A stretch of 64,000 bases of DNA from Streptomyces sp. MMG1533 (lineage in GTDB: Bacteria > Actinomycetota > Actinomycetes > Streptomycetales > Streptomycetaceae). The notes beneath the pieces were generated by a model. It was not told the origin of the DNA and searched no databases. It saw nothing but the letters and a program-made list of their open reading frames with translations. Every line of letters begins with the position of its first letter. Positions within the stretch are counted from its first letter, which is position 1. The stretch is taken from assembly GCF_001279775.1 (NCBI RefSeq), contig NZ_LGDG01000063.1, positions 62,001 to 126,000 of the forward strand. The letters run 5' to 3'. The position numbers were made by a program, and so were the translations under genes. Positions 24,711 through 33,188 of this stretch are shown here, in pieces.

Positions 24711-26812
24711 GCCGCCGGCTCCTCTCCGTGTGTGGTGGGCAGGATGCTCTCGTCGGGGTGCTCCGCCGTCACGGCGCCGGTGCCGCCGTCGACGGTGAGG
24801 GGGGTGCCGCTCGGGAAGCGGTCCACCGCGTTCGGGACGCCGACCGCGGTCGGTACATGGAACTCTCGGGCGAGCACGGCGAGATGGGACAGCGCGCTGC
24901 CGGTCTCGGCCACCAGTCCGGCCAGTCCGGGCAGCACCGGGGCCAGCGCCGGGTCGAGGGAGCGGACCACCAGGACCGCGTGCTCGGGACGTTCGCCGCG
25001 GCCGTCCCAGGCCGTGCCGGCGCCGAACCCGCCGCCGGCGCCCTGGCCGTCGTCCGAGTTCCGTCGGCCCGGCGGGAGTTCGGCCACGGGCACGCCGTCG
25101 GCCAGCCGGAACGCGGCGGGCAGCGGACCCGCGTCCGGGGACCTCGGCTCCCGCCGGACCAGATCGGCCGGCAGCCCTCCGTCCTCCGTCACCTTCACCA
25201 GTTCCTCCCAGCGCAGCAGTGCCAGCCGGGACAGTCCCGGGGCGCACTCGCCGGCATCGAGCCTCCCGGCCAGCTCGCGCACCATCTGGGCCTGCATCTC
25301 CTGCACCCAGCGGATCCGCAGCCGCAGCCCCTCCCGCACCGGCAGGGCGCCCACGCCGCGCGGCAACGCCGTCCAGCCCGTGTGCCCCGGCAACGGAGCG
25401 CGGTCGCCCAGGGTCGGAGGCAGCAGGGCCATCAAAACCGGGTGACGGGCGAGCAGCGCCTCCTCGGTGAGCCCCCGGGAACGGCCCTCGGCCAGTGCGG
25501 CCAGCGCCTCACCGGCCCCCGTGGCCCCGGACCCCGCGCCGAGCAGCGCGCCGGCCAGGGACTCCTGGGCGTGCAGGGAGGACAGCACCTCGCGGCCCCA
25601 CGAGACGGCGTCCAGCAGCTGGCCGCCGAGCAGCTGCCCGGGCTCGGGGATGTCGGCGAGGGCACGGTCGACGTCCGCCATCAGGTCGGCCGCAAGGAGC
25701 GGCAGCGCGGACCGCAGCCTGCCGATCCGCCAGGCCGCCCCCGCTCGCCGGGCCCCCGGCGCCGGGTTGATGAAGTCCAGCACGGGGTGCGTGGACGGTA
25801 CGGCACCCAGGAGCCGCAGATCCGCGGCGACCCGTCCGTCCACCGTGGAGACCACCGGCAGCCTGCGCAGCGTGCGGCGCGGGGCAGCCCCGGCGATGTC
25901 CAGGGCCAGGGTGAGACCGTGCGACATCGGCGTCACCCACAGATCCTCCTCCAGGGGCTGGAGCACCCCGGGCAGGGTCTCGGCGACCGGGCCGGGGCCC
26001 AGCAGGCGGGCTCCGCGCGCGGGCCGGGCGGCCATCGCGGTGATGGGCCGCGCCTGGAACAGCCACAGCTTTCCGCCGGAGTCGAAGCCGAACTCCATGT
26101 CCTGGGGCCCGCCGAAGACCCGCTCGGTCTTCTTGGCCAGCGCCACCAGCCGGGTGATCCGCCGGTGCGTCAGCAGCCGTTGCCCCGCGGGCTCGGCGGG
26201 CTCGGTCCGCACCAGTCGGGCGAAACGTGTCAGCTGGTAGCGCACCCCTTGCGTGCTGCCGTCGACGAGCTGGTCCGGACCGCCGCTGACCGCGCTGACC
26301 AGGAGCCGGTCGGTACGTCCCGCCACCGGGTCGGCGGTGAACATCACGCCCCCGATGGCCGCGCGCAGCATCGGTTGCACCAGCACCGCCATCCCGTCGT
26401 CGGGCGGCGCGTCCGCGGGCGGATGCAGGAGCTGCACGCGTCGGGCGGAGTCCAGCACGGTCTGCACCGCCGTGGTGAACTCCTCCCACCCGCGCACGTC
26501 CAGCACGGAGTCGAAACGCCCCGCCATGGAGGAGTCCTCGGTGTCCTCGTGGGCGGACGAGGACCGCACGACGAGCGCCCGCTCGGCATCCCGTGCCCCG
26601 GCGAGTTCCCGCCAGGCGGTGCGCACCGCGTCCTCCCCGGCGGGCGCGCCGGGTGCCCGGTCGGCCGGCACCAGCACGAACCCCGGCAGCACCGGCAGGC
26701 CCGCCACGGCCGAGCGGGCCAGATTGGCGGCCTTCGCACCCGTGACGGCGGGGTCCTTCGCCCGCTCGGTGTCCAGCGGCACGACGGCGAGGTTTGCCAC
26801 CAGAAAACCCAT
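24707..26812 (-). CDS. PEP-synthase/rifampicin-phosphotransferase-like three-domain enzyme
   Basis: A 701-aa protein. The N-terminal ~285 residues form a PPDK_N ATP-grasp domain (TGAKAANLARSAVAGLPVLPG, ALVVRSSSAHEDTEDSSMAG, GGVMFTADPVAGRTD, GGPQDMEFGFDSGGKLWLFQ, ARPIT). A ~300-residue middle domain is not a PEP TIM barrel. The C-terminus is the swivelling phospho-His domain (LVAETGSALSHLAVLAREF, then HVPTAVGV). This order matches rifampicin phosphotransferase (usually ~870 aa) rather than true PEP synthase, so it should phosphorylate an acceptor bound by the middle domain. AGGAG precedes ATG 26812. The acceptor is unknown; antibiotic inactivation is one possibility. Confidence 0.8.
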   Translation of the reverse strand: MGFLVANLAVVPLDTERAKDPAVTGAKAANLARSAVAGLPVLPGFVLVPADRAPGAPAGEDAVRTAWRELAGARDAERALVVRSSSAHEDTEDSSMAGRFDSVLDVRGWEEFTTAVQTVLDSARRVQLLHPPADAPPDDGMAVLVQPMLRAAIGGVMFTADPVAGRTDRLLVSAVSGGPDQLVDGSTQGVRYQLTRFARLVRTEPAEPAGQRLLTHRRITRLVALAKKTERVFGGPQDMEFGFDSGGKLWLFQARPITAMAARPARGARLLGPGPVAETLPGVLQPLEEDLWVTPMSHGLTLALDIAGAAPRRTLRRLPVVSTVDGRVAADLRLLGAVPSTHPVLDFINPAPGARRAGAAWRIGRLRSALPLLAADLMADVDRALADIPEPGQLLGGQLLDAVSWGREVLSSLHAQESLAGALLGAGSGATGAGEALAALAEGRSRGLTEEALLARHPVLMALLPPTLGDRAPLPGHTGWTALPRGVGALPVREGLRLRIRWVQEMQAQMVRELAGRLDAGECAPGLSRLALLRWEELVKVTEDGGLPADLVRREPRSPDAGPLPAAFRLADGVPVAELPPGRRNSDDGQGAGGGFGAGTAWDGRGERPEHAVLVVRSLDPALAPVLPGLAGLVAETGSALSHLAVLAREFHVPTAVGVPNAVDRFPSGTPLTVDGGTGAVTAEHPDESILPTTHGEEPAA

Positions 26813-26900
26813 GATCTACTCCTTTTGTGCGGACGTGGACAGGTGTGGCGACAGAGGTGTGGAAGCAAGGACGGCGACGACCGGCACCGCGAGCGGCGGG

Positions 26901-26999
26901 TCAGGCCGCGCGCTGGCCCCATCCGCGCCGGGCCGCGGTGAAGGCGGCCGGGCCGGCCGCGACGGCGACGATGAAGCAGCAGGTCACGAGGGCACTCAC
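26901..26999 (-). CDS. Possible small membrane protein, 32 aa
   Basis: GTG 26999 opens a 32-codon frame preceded by a GCGGAG-like ribosome binding site. The product is almost wholly hydrophobic (VSALVTCCFIVAVAAG, AAFTAARRGWGQRAA), consistent with a single membrane segment and a basic tail. It lies between the twin operators and the dikinase-like gene, in the same direction, and so would be the first cistron of that operon. The evidence is position plus hydrophobicity only; it could be chance in GC-rich DNA. Confidence 0.35.
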   Translation of the reverse strand: MSALVTCCFIVAVAAGPAAFTAARRGWGQRAA

Positions 27000-27062
27000 G
27001 GTCGAACTCCGCTCTGCGTCCGATCGGGGGTGCCGTTCGGCCCGGTTCCCCCACGGGTGTCT

Positions 27063-27079
27063 TTGCTTGAGTTAGGCAA
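27063..27079. promoter_or_regulatory. MarR-like palindromic operator, copy 1
   Basis: TTGCTTGAGTTAGGCAA is a 17-bp imperfect palindrome, with arms TTGCtTgA and TtAgGCAA. It lies upstream of the dikinase-like operon in an AT-rich stretch that stands out from its surroundings. Confidence 0.6.
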
Positions 27080-27090
27080 TCATATTGGAG

Positions 27091-27107
27091 TTACTTGAGT
27101 CAAGCAA
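27091..27107. promoter_or_regulatory. MarR-like palindromic operator, copy 2
   Basis: TTACTTGAGTCAAGCAA is a palindrome with one mismatch around a central G. It starts 28 bp after copy 1, sharing 13 of 17 bases with it. The pattern TTRCTTGA-N-TCAAGYAA is of the kind bound by MarR or HxlR proteins. The regulator is not encoded next to it. Confidence 0.65.
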
Positions 27108-27189
27108 ACAAGTTGGGTGCGTTTCTTCGATATCACCTCACGGGGGCTTGTTCGGGCATTCGGCCGGGATCTAGGGTCGACCTAGAGAA

Positions 27190-27201
27190 GCAAGCGCTTT
27201 C
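27190..27201. promoter_or_regulatory. LacI-type operator before the sugar operon
   Basis: GCAAGCGCTTTC contains the perfect palindrome AAGCGCTT with the CG centre of LacI-family sites. It lies 43 bp before the oxidoreductase start codon, where a repressor would block the promoter of the whole sugar operon. Confidence 0.5.
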
Positions 27202-27243
27202 TGCACGTCAGCGTCCCGACGTCGGACGCCCGAGGAGGACCGC

Positions 27244-28359
27244 ATGTCCCCACGCCCAGCTCGCCGCCGCGTCGCCGTGGTCGGCACTGGCGCCATCGTC
27301 AGCGGCAGTCATCTGCCCGCTGTCAGAGCCCACTCCGACCGCGTGGAGCTGGTCGCCGCGGTCGACGTGGACCCGGGCAGACTCGACGCCTTCCGGGAGC
27401 TGGCGGGGGAGGGCGTCGCCGGGTACACGTCGATGGACGCGATGCTGGACGCGGCACGCCCGGACCTGGTGCTCATCGGCACGCCGCCGTCCCTGCACCG
27501 GGAGCAGACGGTGTCGGCGCTGAAGGCGGGCGCCTGGGTGCTGTGCGAGAAGCCGCTGACCCTCTCGCTCGCCGAGTACGACAAGATCGCGGCGGCCGAG
27601 GAGGCGTCGGGAGCGTACGCGGCCGTGGTCTTCCAGCACCGCTACGGTTCCGGCGCGGTGCACGCCCGTGAACTGATCGCCAGCGGTGAGCTGGGTGCTC
27701 CGAGGGTCGCGCACTGCCAGACCACCTGGCACCGTGACGCCGCCTACTACGCCGTGCCGTGGCGCGGGAAGTGGGTCACCGAGGGCGGCGGGCCGACGAT
27801 GGGGCACGGCATCCACCAGTACGACCTGCTGCTGCACCTGCTCGGCCCGTGGACGGAGATCCGGGCCATGGCGGCGCGGCTGGTCCACGACACCGAGAGC
27901 GAGGACGTGTCCACGGCCCTGGTCAGGTTCGAGAACGGCGCCCTCGCCACCGTCGTCAACAGCGTGCTCTCCCCGGACGAGGTCAGCCGCATCCGCATCG
28001 ACTGCGCGGACGCGACGGTCGAGCTCACCCACCTGTACGGGCACCGCAACGAGGACTGGGTCTACACCCCCGCCCCGCACGTCCCCTCCGAGCGTGCCGC
28101 CGCCTGGAACACCCCCACCGCGGACGTGCCCAGCTCCCACACCGCCCAGCTCGGCACCCTCCTCGACGCCCACGACAACGGTGTCAGGCCCCCGAACAGC
28201 GGCACCGAAGCCCGCGCGACCCTCGAATTCGCCGCAGCGCTCTACAAGGCCGCGTTCACCGGCAGCCCCGTGCACGCGGGCGAGATCGGCGCCGGCGACC
28301 CGTTCTACCCGGCCATGCACGGCGACCACCCCCACTGGGCCCCCAAGGAGCGCGCATGA
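27244..28359 (+). CDS. Gfo/Idh/MocA-family sugar oxidoreductase
   Basis: A 371-aa NAD(P)-dependent dehydrogenase. The N-terminal Rossmann fold has VAVVGTGAIVSGSHLPAV, and the family motif ALKAGAWVLCEKPLTLSLAE supplies the catalytic Lys. The C-terminal beta domain has GPTMGHGIHQYDLLLHLLG. The family oxidises or reduces sugars, inositols and their derivatives. RBS GAGGACC precedes the ATG. It heads an operon with a PmoA-like protein (ATGA overlap), a cupin, a sugar ABC transporter and a YesL-like protein, so it most likely acts on the imported sugar. Confidence 0.9.
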   Translation: MSPRPARRRVAVVGTGAIVSGSHLPAVRAHSDRVELVAAVDVDPGRLDAFRELAGEGVAGYTSMDAMLDAARPDLVLIGTPPSLHREQTVSALKAGAWVLCEKPLTLSLAEYDKIAAAEEASGAYAAVVFQHRYGSGAVHARELIASGELGAPRVAHCQTTWHRDAAYYAVPWRGKWVTEGGGPTMGHGIHQYDLLLHLLGPWTEIRAMAARLVHDTESEDVSTALVRFENGALATVVNSVLSPDEVSRIRIDCADATVELTHLYGHRNEDWVYTPAPHVPSERAAAWNTPTADVPSSHTAQLGTLLDAHDNGVRPPNSGTEARATLEFAAALYKAAFTGSPVHAGEIGAGDPFYPAMHGDHPHWAPKERA

Positions 28360-29282
28360 GCATCCGCGTCACCCACGTCCACGGCGAGCACATCGCGGTC
28401 GAGGCGGCGGACGGCACGGAGATCCTCCGCTACGTCTACCGCCCCGATCCCGAGGCCTTCGAGTCCCGCAAGCCCTACGCCCACCCGGTACGCACCCTCG
28501 CCGGACGCACGGTGACCGGCTACCGCCCGAACGACCACCGCTGGCACAAGGGCCTGCAGATGACGGCCAGCCATCTGTCCGGCCAGAACTTCTGGGGCGG
28601 CAACTGCTACGTCCACGGCCAGGGCTACCTGCCCCTGCCCGAGCGCATCGGCTCGATGCGCCACGACGGCTTCCCCGCGTTCACGGTCGAGGACGGCCGG
28701 CTCGCCTTCACCGAAGAGCTCACCTGGGTGGAGAACGGCGGCGCCCGGTGGGCGCGCGAGGAGCGCGGTCTGGCCGTCCACTCGGTCGACGAGGAGGCCG
28801 GTGCCTGGGCCCTCGACTGGTCGATCCGGCTCACCAACCTCCGCGACGCGCCCCTCGCCTTCGGCTCCCCGACCACCGCCGGCCGCGAGATGGCCGGCTA
28901 CACCGGCCTGCAGTGGCGCGGCCCGCGCGACTTCACCGGCGGCACCGTCTTCGCCCCGGACACCGACGCCGACGCGGACAAGCTCATGGGCACCCAGAGC
29001 CCCTGGCTCGCCTTCACCACCCAGCACGACGAGGTCGACGCGCACTCCACGCTCGTCTTCGCGCACGCCCCCGAGAACCTGGACGAGAAGACGGCCGTCC
29101 ACCCCTCGCACTGGTTCGTGCGCTCCGAGCCGTTTCCGACGGTCGCGTTCTCCTGGGCGTTCTTCGAGGAGTTCGAGCTGCCGCCCGGCGAGTCGTTCGC
29201 GTACCGCTACCGGGTCGTCGTCGCGGACGGCGCCTGGGACGGTGATCGCGTCGGCACGTACCTGGAGGGGCTGCCGTGGTGA
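28356..29282 (+). CDS. PmoA-like (DUF6807) protein
   Basis: A 308-aa beta-rich protein of the group annotated as PmoA/DUF6807, often found beside Gfo/Idh/MocA oxidoreductases in carbohydrate loci. Typical segments are YRPDPEAFESRKPYAHPVRT, RPNDHRWHKGLQM, FWGGNCY and the C-terminal FRS/FAYRYRVVVADG pattern. No biochemical function is established for the group. It is coupled by ATGA to the oxidoreductase, and its end overlaps the GTG start of the cupin gene. Confidence 0.85.
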   Translation: MSIRVTHVHGEHIAVEAADGTEILRYVYRPDPEAFESRKPYAHPVRTLAGRTVTGYRPNDHRWHKGLQMTASHLSGQNFWGGNCYVHGQGYLPLPERIGSMRHDGFPAFTVEDGRLAFTEELTWVENGGARWAREERGLAVHSVDEEAGAWALDWSIRLTNLRDAPLAFGSPTTAGREMAGYTGLQWRGPRDFTGGTVFAPDTDADADKLMGTQSPWLAFTTQHDEVDAHSTLVFAHAPENLDEKTAVHPSHWFVRSEPFPTVAFSWAFFEEFELPPGESFAYRYRVVVADGAWDGDRVGTYLEGLPW

Positions 29283-30037
29283 GCGAGCCCAAGCCCGTCC
29301 TTCCGCACCCCCTGCCCGGCGCCGTCGGCCTGTCCCATCTGAGCGCGTACGACTGGGAAGCCGCCGACGGAGTGTGCGGCGGGAGCCCGCATCTGCACCT
29401 GGTGTGCACGGAGGCGTACGTCGTCACCGGTGGCCGGGGCGCGGTGCAGACCCTCAGCCCCGACGGCTTCCGGGACATCCCGCTGGAGCCGGGATCGGTC
29501 GCCTGGTTCACGCCGGGCACCGTGCACCGGATGGTGCAGGGCGGTGATCTGCGGATCACCGTGCTGATGCAGAACAGCGGCCTGCCGGAGGCCGGGGACG
29601 CGGTCTTCACCTTCCCGCCCGAGATCCTCGCGGACCCCGACTCCTACGCGGCGGCGGCCGCGCTCCCGACCGGCACAGGACCTCGGACGGCCACGGCAGC
29701 GCGCCGCCGCAGAGACCTCGCCGTCGAGGGCTACCTCGTGCTGCGCGAGGCGCTCGTCGCCGGCGACAACGGCCCGTACCTGGAGTTCCAGCGCGCCGCC
29801 GCCCGGCTGGTGCGCGCCAAGGTGCCGGCCTGGCGCGAGCTGTGGCGGGCCGGTGCGCTGGCCACCGCCGAACGCACCGGCGCCCAGCTGGACGCGCTGG
29901 CGGACGGCGAGCCGGCGTATCTCCGCGAGGCCACCGCGCACGAGGCCGCGCCCACCCGGCTCGGCGGCTTCGGGATGTGCGGCAGACGGGACGAGTACGC
30001 ACTGCCGGGGACGACGCTGCCCTACCAGGGCGAGTAA
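29276..30037 (+). CDS. Cupin-domain protein of the sugar operon
   Basis: A 253-aa protein. The N-terminal half is a cupin barrel (SPHLHLVCTEAYVVTGGRGA, then VAWFTPGTVHRMVQGGDLRI), which supplies the His ligands for a metal. The C-terminal half is helical (YLEFQRAAARLVRAKVPAW) with no known match. Two tandem GTG codons at 29276 and 29279 are equally possible starts; both overlap the PmoA-like gene. It could be an isomerase, epimerase or sugar-binding accessory protein. Confidence 0.78.
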   Translation: MVSEPKPVLPHPLPGAVGLSHLSAYDWEAADGVCGGSPHLHLVCTEAYVVTGGRGAVQTLSPDGFRDIPLEPGSVAWFTPGTVHRMVQGGDLRITVLMQNSGLPEAGDAVFTFPPEILADPDSYAAAAALPTGTGPRTATAARRRRDLAVEGYLVLREALVAGDNGPYLEFQRAAARLVRAKVPAWRELWRAGALATAERTGAQLDALADGEPAYLREATAHEAAPTRLGGFGMCGRRDEYALPGTTLPYQGE

Positions 30038-30095
30038 CGGGGGGCCGAGGGGGGCCGTCGAAGAAAGTCCGAGGAAGGGATGAGGTGACCTCGGC

Positions 30096-31379
30096 ATGCC
30101 CGGACACAGGACAAAGGGGTTCTGCGCGTCGGCCGCCGCACTCGTGCTCTGCGCGGTGCTGGCCGGCTGCGGGGGATCCGGGGAATCGGTCGGTGGCGGC
30201 AAGGTCGTGCTGCGCTACACGTGGTGGGGCAATCCCGACCGCGCGGAGCGCACCGAGCGGGCCGTCGCCCTGTTCGAGAAACGGCATCCGAACACCAGGG
30301 TGCAGACATCGTTCTCCGGCTACGACGCCTACAAACAGAAGCTCGCCGTCCAGGCCACGGGCGGCGACGCACCCGACGTGATGCAGCTCGACTACCGCCA
30401 GATCGACCAGTACGCGTCCGGCGGTGTCCTGCTCGACCTGGCGCGGCAGAAGGCCGTACTGCACACCTCGGAGATCGACCAGGGTCTGCTCGCCACCGGC
30501 CGGGTGGACGGTACCCAGTACGCGATCCCGCAGGGCCGCGGCACCGAGACCGTCGTCTACGACGCCAAGGCGTGGCGAGACGCCGGGGTGCCGCTCCCAC
30601 GCCAGGGGTGGACCTGGGACGACTGGGCCGACGCCGTGCGCGCGCTGGCGAAGAAGACCGGGAAACCGGGTGCCACCGACCCCGGCCAGAGCGAGGACGC
30701 CTTCGAGGTCTGGCTGCGCGGGCAGGGCAAGTCCCTCTACACGAAGGCCGGAGGGCTCGGCTTCACCGCCGACGATCTGACCGAGTGGTGGACCTTCACC
30801 GACAGGCTCCGGCGCGAGGGCGCCGTCTCGCCCGCCGAGCAGACCACCCAGCTCGACGGATCCGTCGAGAACACCCCGCTCGGCCGCGGCGAGGCGACCG
30901 CCGACACCAACTGGGATGCCCCGTCGAGCGGTTACCTCGCTCTCGTCCCGACCGGCATCGCCCTGGCACCCATGCCGTCCGGCGCGGACGGCACGCCCGG
31001 CCAGTACTTCAAGCCGTCCATGTTCCTCGGTGTCTCCGCCAACACCGGCCACGCGAAAGAGGCGGCCCAGCTCGTCGACTTCCTCCTCAACGACGGGGAC
31101 GCGGCGAAGATCCTCGGCGCGACCCGGGGCATCCCTGTCAACGAGACCATTCGCAAGGTGACCGCGCCCCAGCTCAAGGACTTCGACAAGACGGTCGCCG
31201 ACTTCCAGTCGTCCCTCGAAGGCACCCTCAAGGACCCCCCGCAGGCCCCGCCCTCCGGCGACAACGCCCTGCAGACCACCTTCCAGCGCGACTACGACCA
31301 GGTGTCGTACGAGCGCATGTCGCCCCGCGAGGCGGCCGAGAACTACGTCACCGAGGCGAAGGCGGAGCTGAGGTCATGA
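30096..31379 (+). CDS. Sugar ABC transporter substrate-binding lipoprotein
   Basis: A 427-aa binding protein of the SBP_bac_1 family. The signal peptide ends in lipobox VLAGC with Cys25. Features are VVLRYTWWGNPDRAERTERA, DAPDVMQLDYRQIDQYASGG and the hinge region GRGTETVVYD. The next gene overlaps its stop (ATGA). With two permeases and no ATPase, it belongs to the CUT1 group, which in Streptomyces shares the general ATPase MsiK encoded elsewhere. Confidence 0.92.
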   Translation: MPGHRTKGFCASAAALVLCAVLAGCGGSGESVGGGKVVLRYTWWGNPDRAERTERAVALFEKRHPNTRVQTSFSGYDAYKQKLAVQATGGDAPDVMQLDYRQIDQYASGGVLLDLARQKAVLHTSEIDQGLLATGRVDGTQYAIPQGRGTETVVYDAKAWRDAGVPLPRQGWTWDDWADAVRALAKKTGKPGATDPGQSEDAFEVWLRGQGKSLYTKAGGLGFTADDLTEWWTFTDRLRREGAVSPAEQTTQLDGSVENTPLGRGEATADTNWDAPSSGYLALVPTGIALAPMPSGADGTPGQYFKPSMFLGVSANTGHAKEAAQLVDFLLNDGDAAKILGATRGIPVNETIRKVTAPQLKDFDKTVADFQSSLEGTLKDPPQAPPSGDNALQTTFQRDYDQVSYERMSPREAAENYVTEAKAELRS

Positions 31380-32320
31380 CCACCACCGACATCCCCGCGT
31401 CCACCGCACGCCCGAAGCGGCCCGCCACCGCCCAAAAGCGCCGCCCCAAGCGCGAACGGGAGGGCGCAGCCTGGGTGTTCCTGTCCCCGTGGGTCCTCGG
31501 AGCGAGCGTCCTCACGCTGCTGCCGATGGTCGTCTCGCTGTATCTGTCCTTCACCGACTACAACCTCTTCGACCCACCGCACTGGGTCGGCCTGCGCAAC
31601 TACACGCAGATGTTCACCGAGGACCCGCGCTACTGGCGTTCGGTCATGACGACCCTGATGTACGTCGTCATAGCCGTACCCCTTCAACTCGCGCTCGCCC
31701 TGGTCGTCGCGCTCGCCCTGAAACCCATGAAGCGCGGCAAGGGCTTCTACCGCTCCGCGTTCTACGCCCCCTCACTGCTCGGCGCGTCCATGTCCATCGC
31801 CCTCGTCTGGCGGGCGGTCTTCAACGACGGCGGCACGGTGGACAACCTGCTCGGCACCGGCGGCTGGGTGAACAAGCCCGGCTGGGCGCTGCTGGCCGTG
31901 GCGCTGCTGACGGTCTGGCAGTTCGGCGCACCGATGGTCATCTTCCTCGCCGGACTCCAGCAGATACCCGCCGAGCTGTACGAGGCGGCGGCCGTGGACG
32001 GGGCGGGAAAGTGGCGGCAGTTCCTGTCCGTCACCGTGCCGATGCTGTCCCCGGTGCTCTTCTTCAACCTCGTTCTGCAGACCATCCAGGCCTTCCAGGT
32101 CTTCACGCCCGCCTTCGCGGTCAGCGCCGGCAAGGGCGGCCCCGCCGACTCGACGCTCGTCTACACGATGTACCTCTACGACCGGGGCTTCGTCGCCTCC
32201 CACATGGGCTATGCCTCCGCCATGGCCTGGGTGCTGCTGCTCGTCATCGGTGCCGTCACGGCGGTGCTGTTCCGTACGTCGCGCTCCTGGGTCTTCTACG
32301 CGTCCGAGGGGGACCGATGA
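31376..32320 (+). CDS. Sugar ABC transporter permease (MalF/UgpA type)
   Basis: A 314-aa inner-membrane protein with six predicted transmembrane segments after a basic cytoplasmic N-terminus (RPKRPATAQKRRPKRERE). First segment WVFLSPWVLGASVLTLLPMV; EAA loop YEAAAVDGAGKWRQFLSVTV, which contacts the shared ATPase. It is coupled by ATGA to the genes on both sides. It forms the pore with the second permease. Confidence 0.92.
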   Translation: MTTTDIPASTARPKRPATAQKRRPKREREGAAWVFLSPWVLGASVLTLLPMVVSLYLSFTDYNLFDPPHWVGLRNYTQMFTEDPRYWRSVMTTLMYVVIAVPLQLALALVVALALKPMKRGKGFYRSAFYAPSLLGASMSIALVWRAVFNDGGTVDNLLGTGGWVNKPGWALLAVALLTVWQFGAPMVIFLAGLQQIPAELYEAAAVDGAGKWRQFLSVTVPMLSPVLFFNLVLQTIQAFQVFTPAFAVSAGKGGPADSTLVYTMYLYDRGFVASHMGYASAMAWVLLLVIGAVTAVLFRTSRSWVFYASEGDR

Positions 32321-33183
32321 CCGTCGTATCAACTGCCGCCTCCCGCAAGCCCGTTCGCCGGGGCCGTATCGCCCTGCACCTCGGCTGCCTGGCCGCCCTG
32401 CTGGTGATGCTCTACCCGCTGGCCTGGCTGCTCGCCACGTCGCTCAAGCCCGCCGACGAGGTGATCGCCAGCCTCGACCTGCTGCCCAGGCACCTGGAGT
32501 GGTCGAACTACAAGACCGCCATGGACGGTGTGAACGACGTGTCGATCTGGCGGCTTCTCTCCAACTCGCTGCTGATCGCGGGCGGTGCGGTCCTCGGCAA
32601 CGTGATCAGCTGCTCGCTCGCCGCCTACGCCTTCGCCCGGCTGCGCTTCCGCTTCCGCGGCCCGCTGTTCGCCTTCATGATCGCGACGATCATGCTGCCG
32701 CACCACGCGGTACTGATCCCGCAGTACATCATCTTCAACCAGCTCGGCCTGGTGAACACCTACTGGCCGCTGATCCTGCCGAAGTTCCTCGCCACGGAAG
32801 CCTTCTTCGTCTTCCTCATCGTGCAGTTCATGCGTGGCCTTCCGCGCGAGCTGGAGGAGGCGGCCCGCATCGACGGCTGCGGCCCCTTCCGCAGCTTCTT
32901 CCGGATCGTGCTGCCCCTCACCAGGCCCGCGCTGATCACGACGGCGATCTTCACCTTCATCTGGACCTGGAACGACTTCTTCACCCAGCTCATCTACCTC
33001 TTCGACCCGGACAAGTTCACGCTCACGCTCGCCCTGCGGTCCTTCGTGGACGCCTCCAGCCAGTCGTCGTTCGGCCCGATGTTCGCGATGTCGGTGATCG
33101 CGCTGCTGCCGATCGTGCTCTTCTTCCTCGCCTTCCAGCGCTTCCTGGTGGAGGGCATGGCCGGCTCCGGACTGAAGGGGTGA
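32317..33183 (+). CDS. Sugar ABC transporter permease (MalG/UgpE type)
   Basis: A 288-aa partner permease with six transmembrane segments. First segment IALHLGCLAALLVMLYPLAW, then the conserved SLKPADEV and the EAA loop LEEAARIDGCGPFRSFFRIV. C-terminal FQRFLVEGMAGSGLKG is the classical CUT1 ending. It starts inside the stop of the first permease. Confidence 0.93.
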   Translation: MTVVSTAASRKPVRRGRIALHLGCLAALLVMLYPLAWLLATSLKPADEVIASLDLLPRHLEWSNYKTAMDGVNDVSIWRLLSNSLLIAGGAVLGNVISCSLAAYAFARLRFRFRGPLFAFMIATIMLPHHAVLIPQYIIFNQLGLVNTYWPLILPKFLATEAFFVFLIVQFMRGLPRELEEAARIDGCGPFRSFFRIVLPLTRPALITTAIFTFIWTWNDFFTQLIYLFDPDKFTLTLALRSFVDASSQSSFGPMFAMSVIALLPIVLFFLAFQRFLVEGMAGSGLKG

Positions 33184-33188
33184 GCGGG

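Larger units (their letters stand above)
26813..27243. other. 431-bp divergent control region
   Basis: It separates the dikinase-like operon (minus) from the sugar operon (plus). It holds a possible 32-codon small ORF on the minus strand, two near-identical 17-bp palindromes in an AT-rich core, a CTAGG-arm palindrome (27170-27186) and a LacI-type AAGCGCTT core close to the oxidoreductase start. No other coding sequence is evident. Confidence 0.6.

Noticed and set aside
24728..26941. Long plus-strand open frame (737 codons) opposite the dikinase-like enzyme
   Set aside because: The minus strand carries clear ATP-grasp and phospho-His motifs; the plus frame is Gly/Arg/Gln-rich low complexity typical of antisense frames in high-GC DNA.
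27170..27186. DasR-type operator
   Set aside because: TCTAGG and CCTAGA arms are symmetrical, but the 5-bp centre and flanks do not fit the DasR consensus; it remains an unexplained palindrome.
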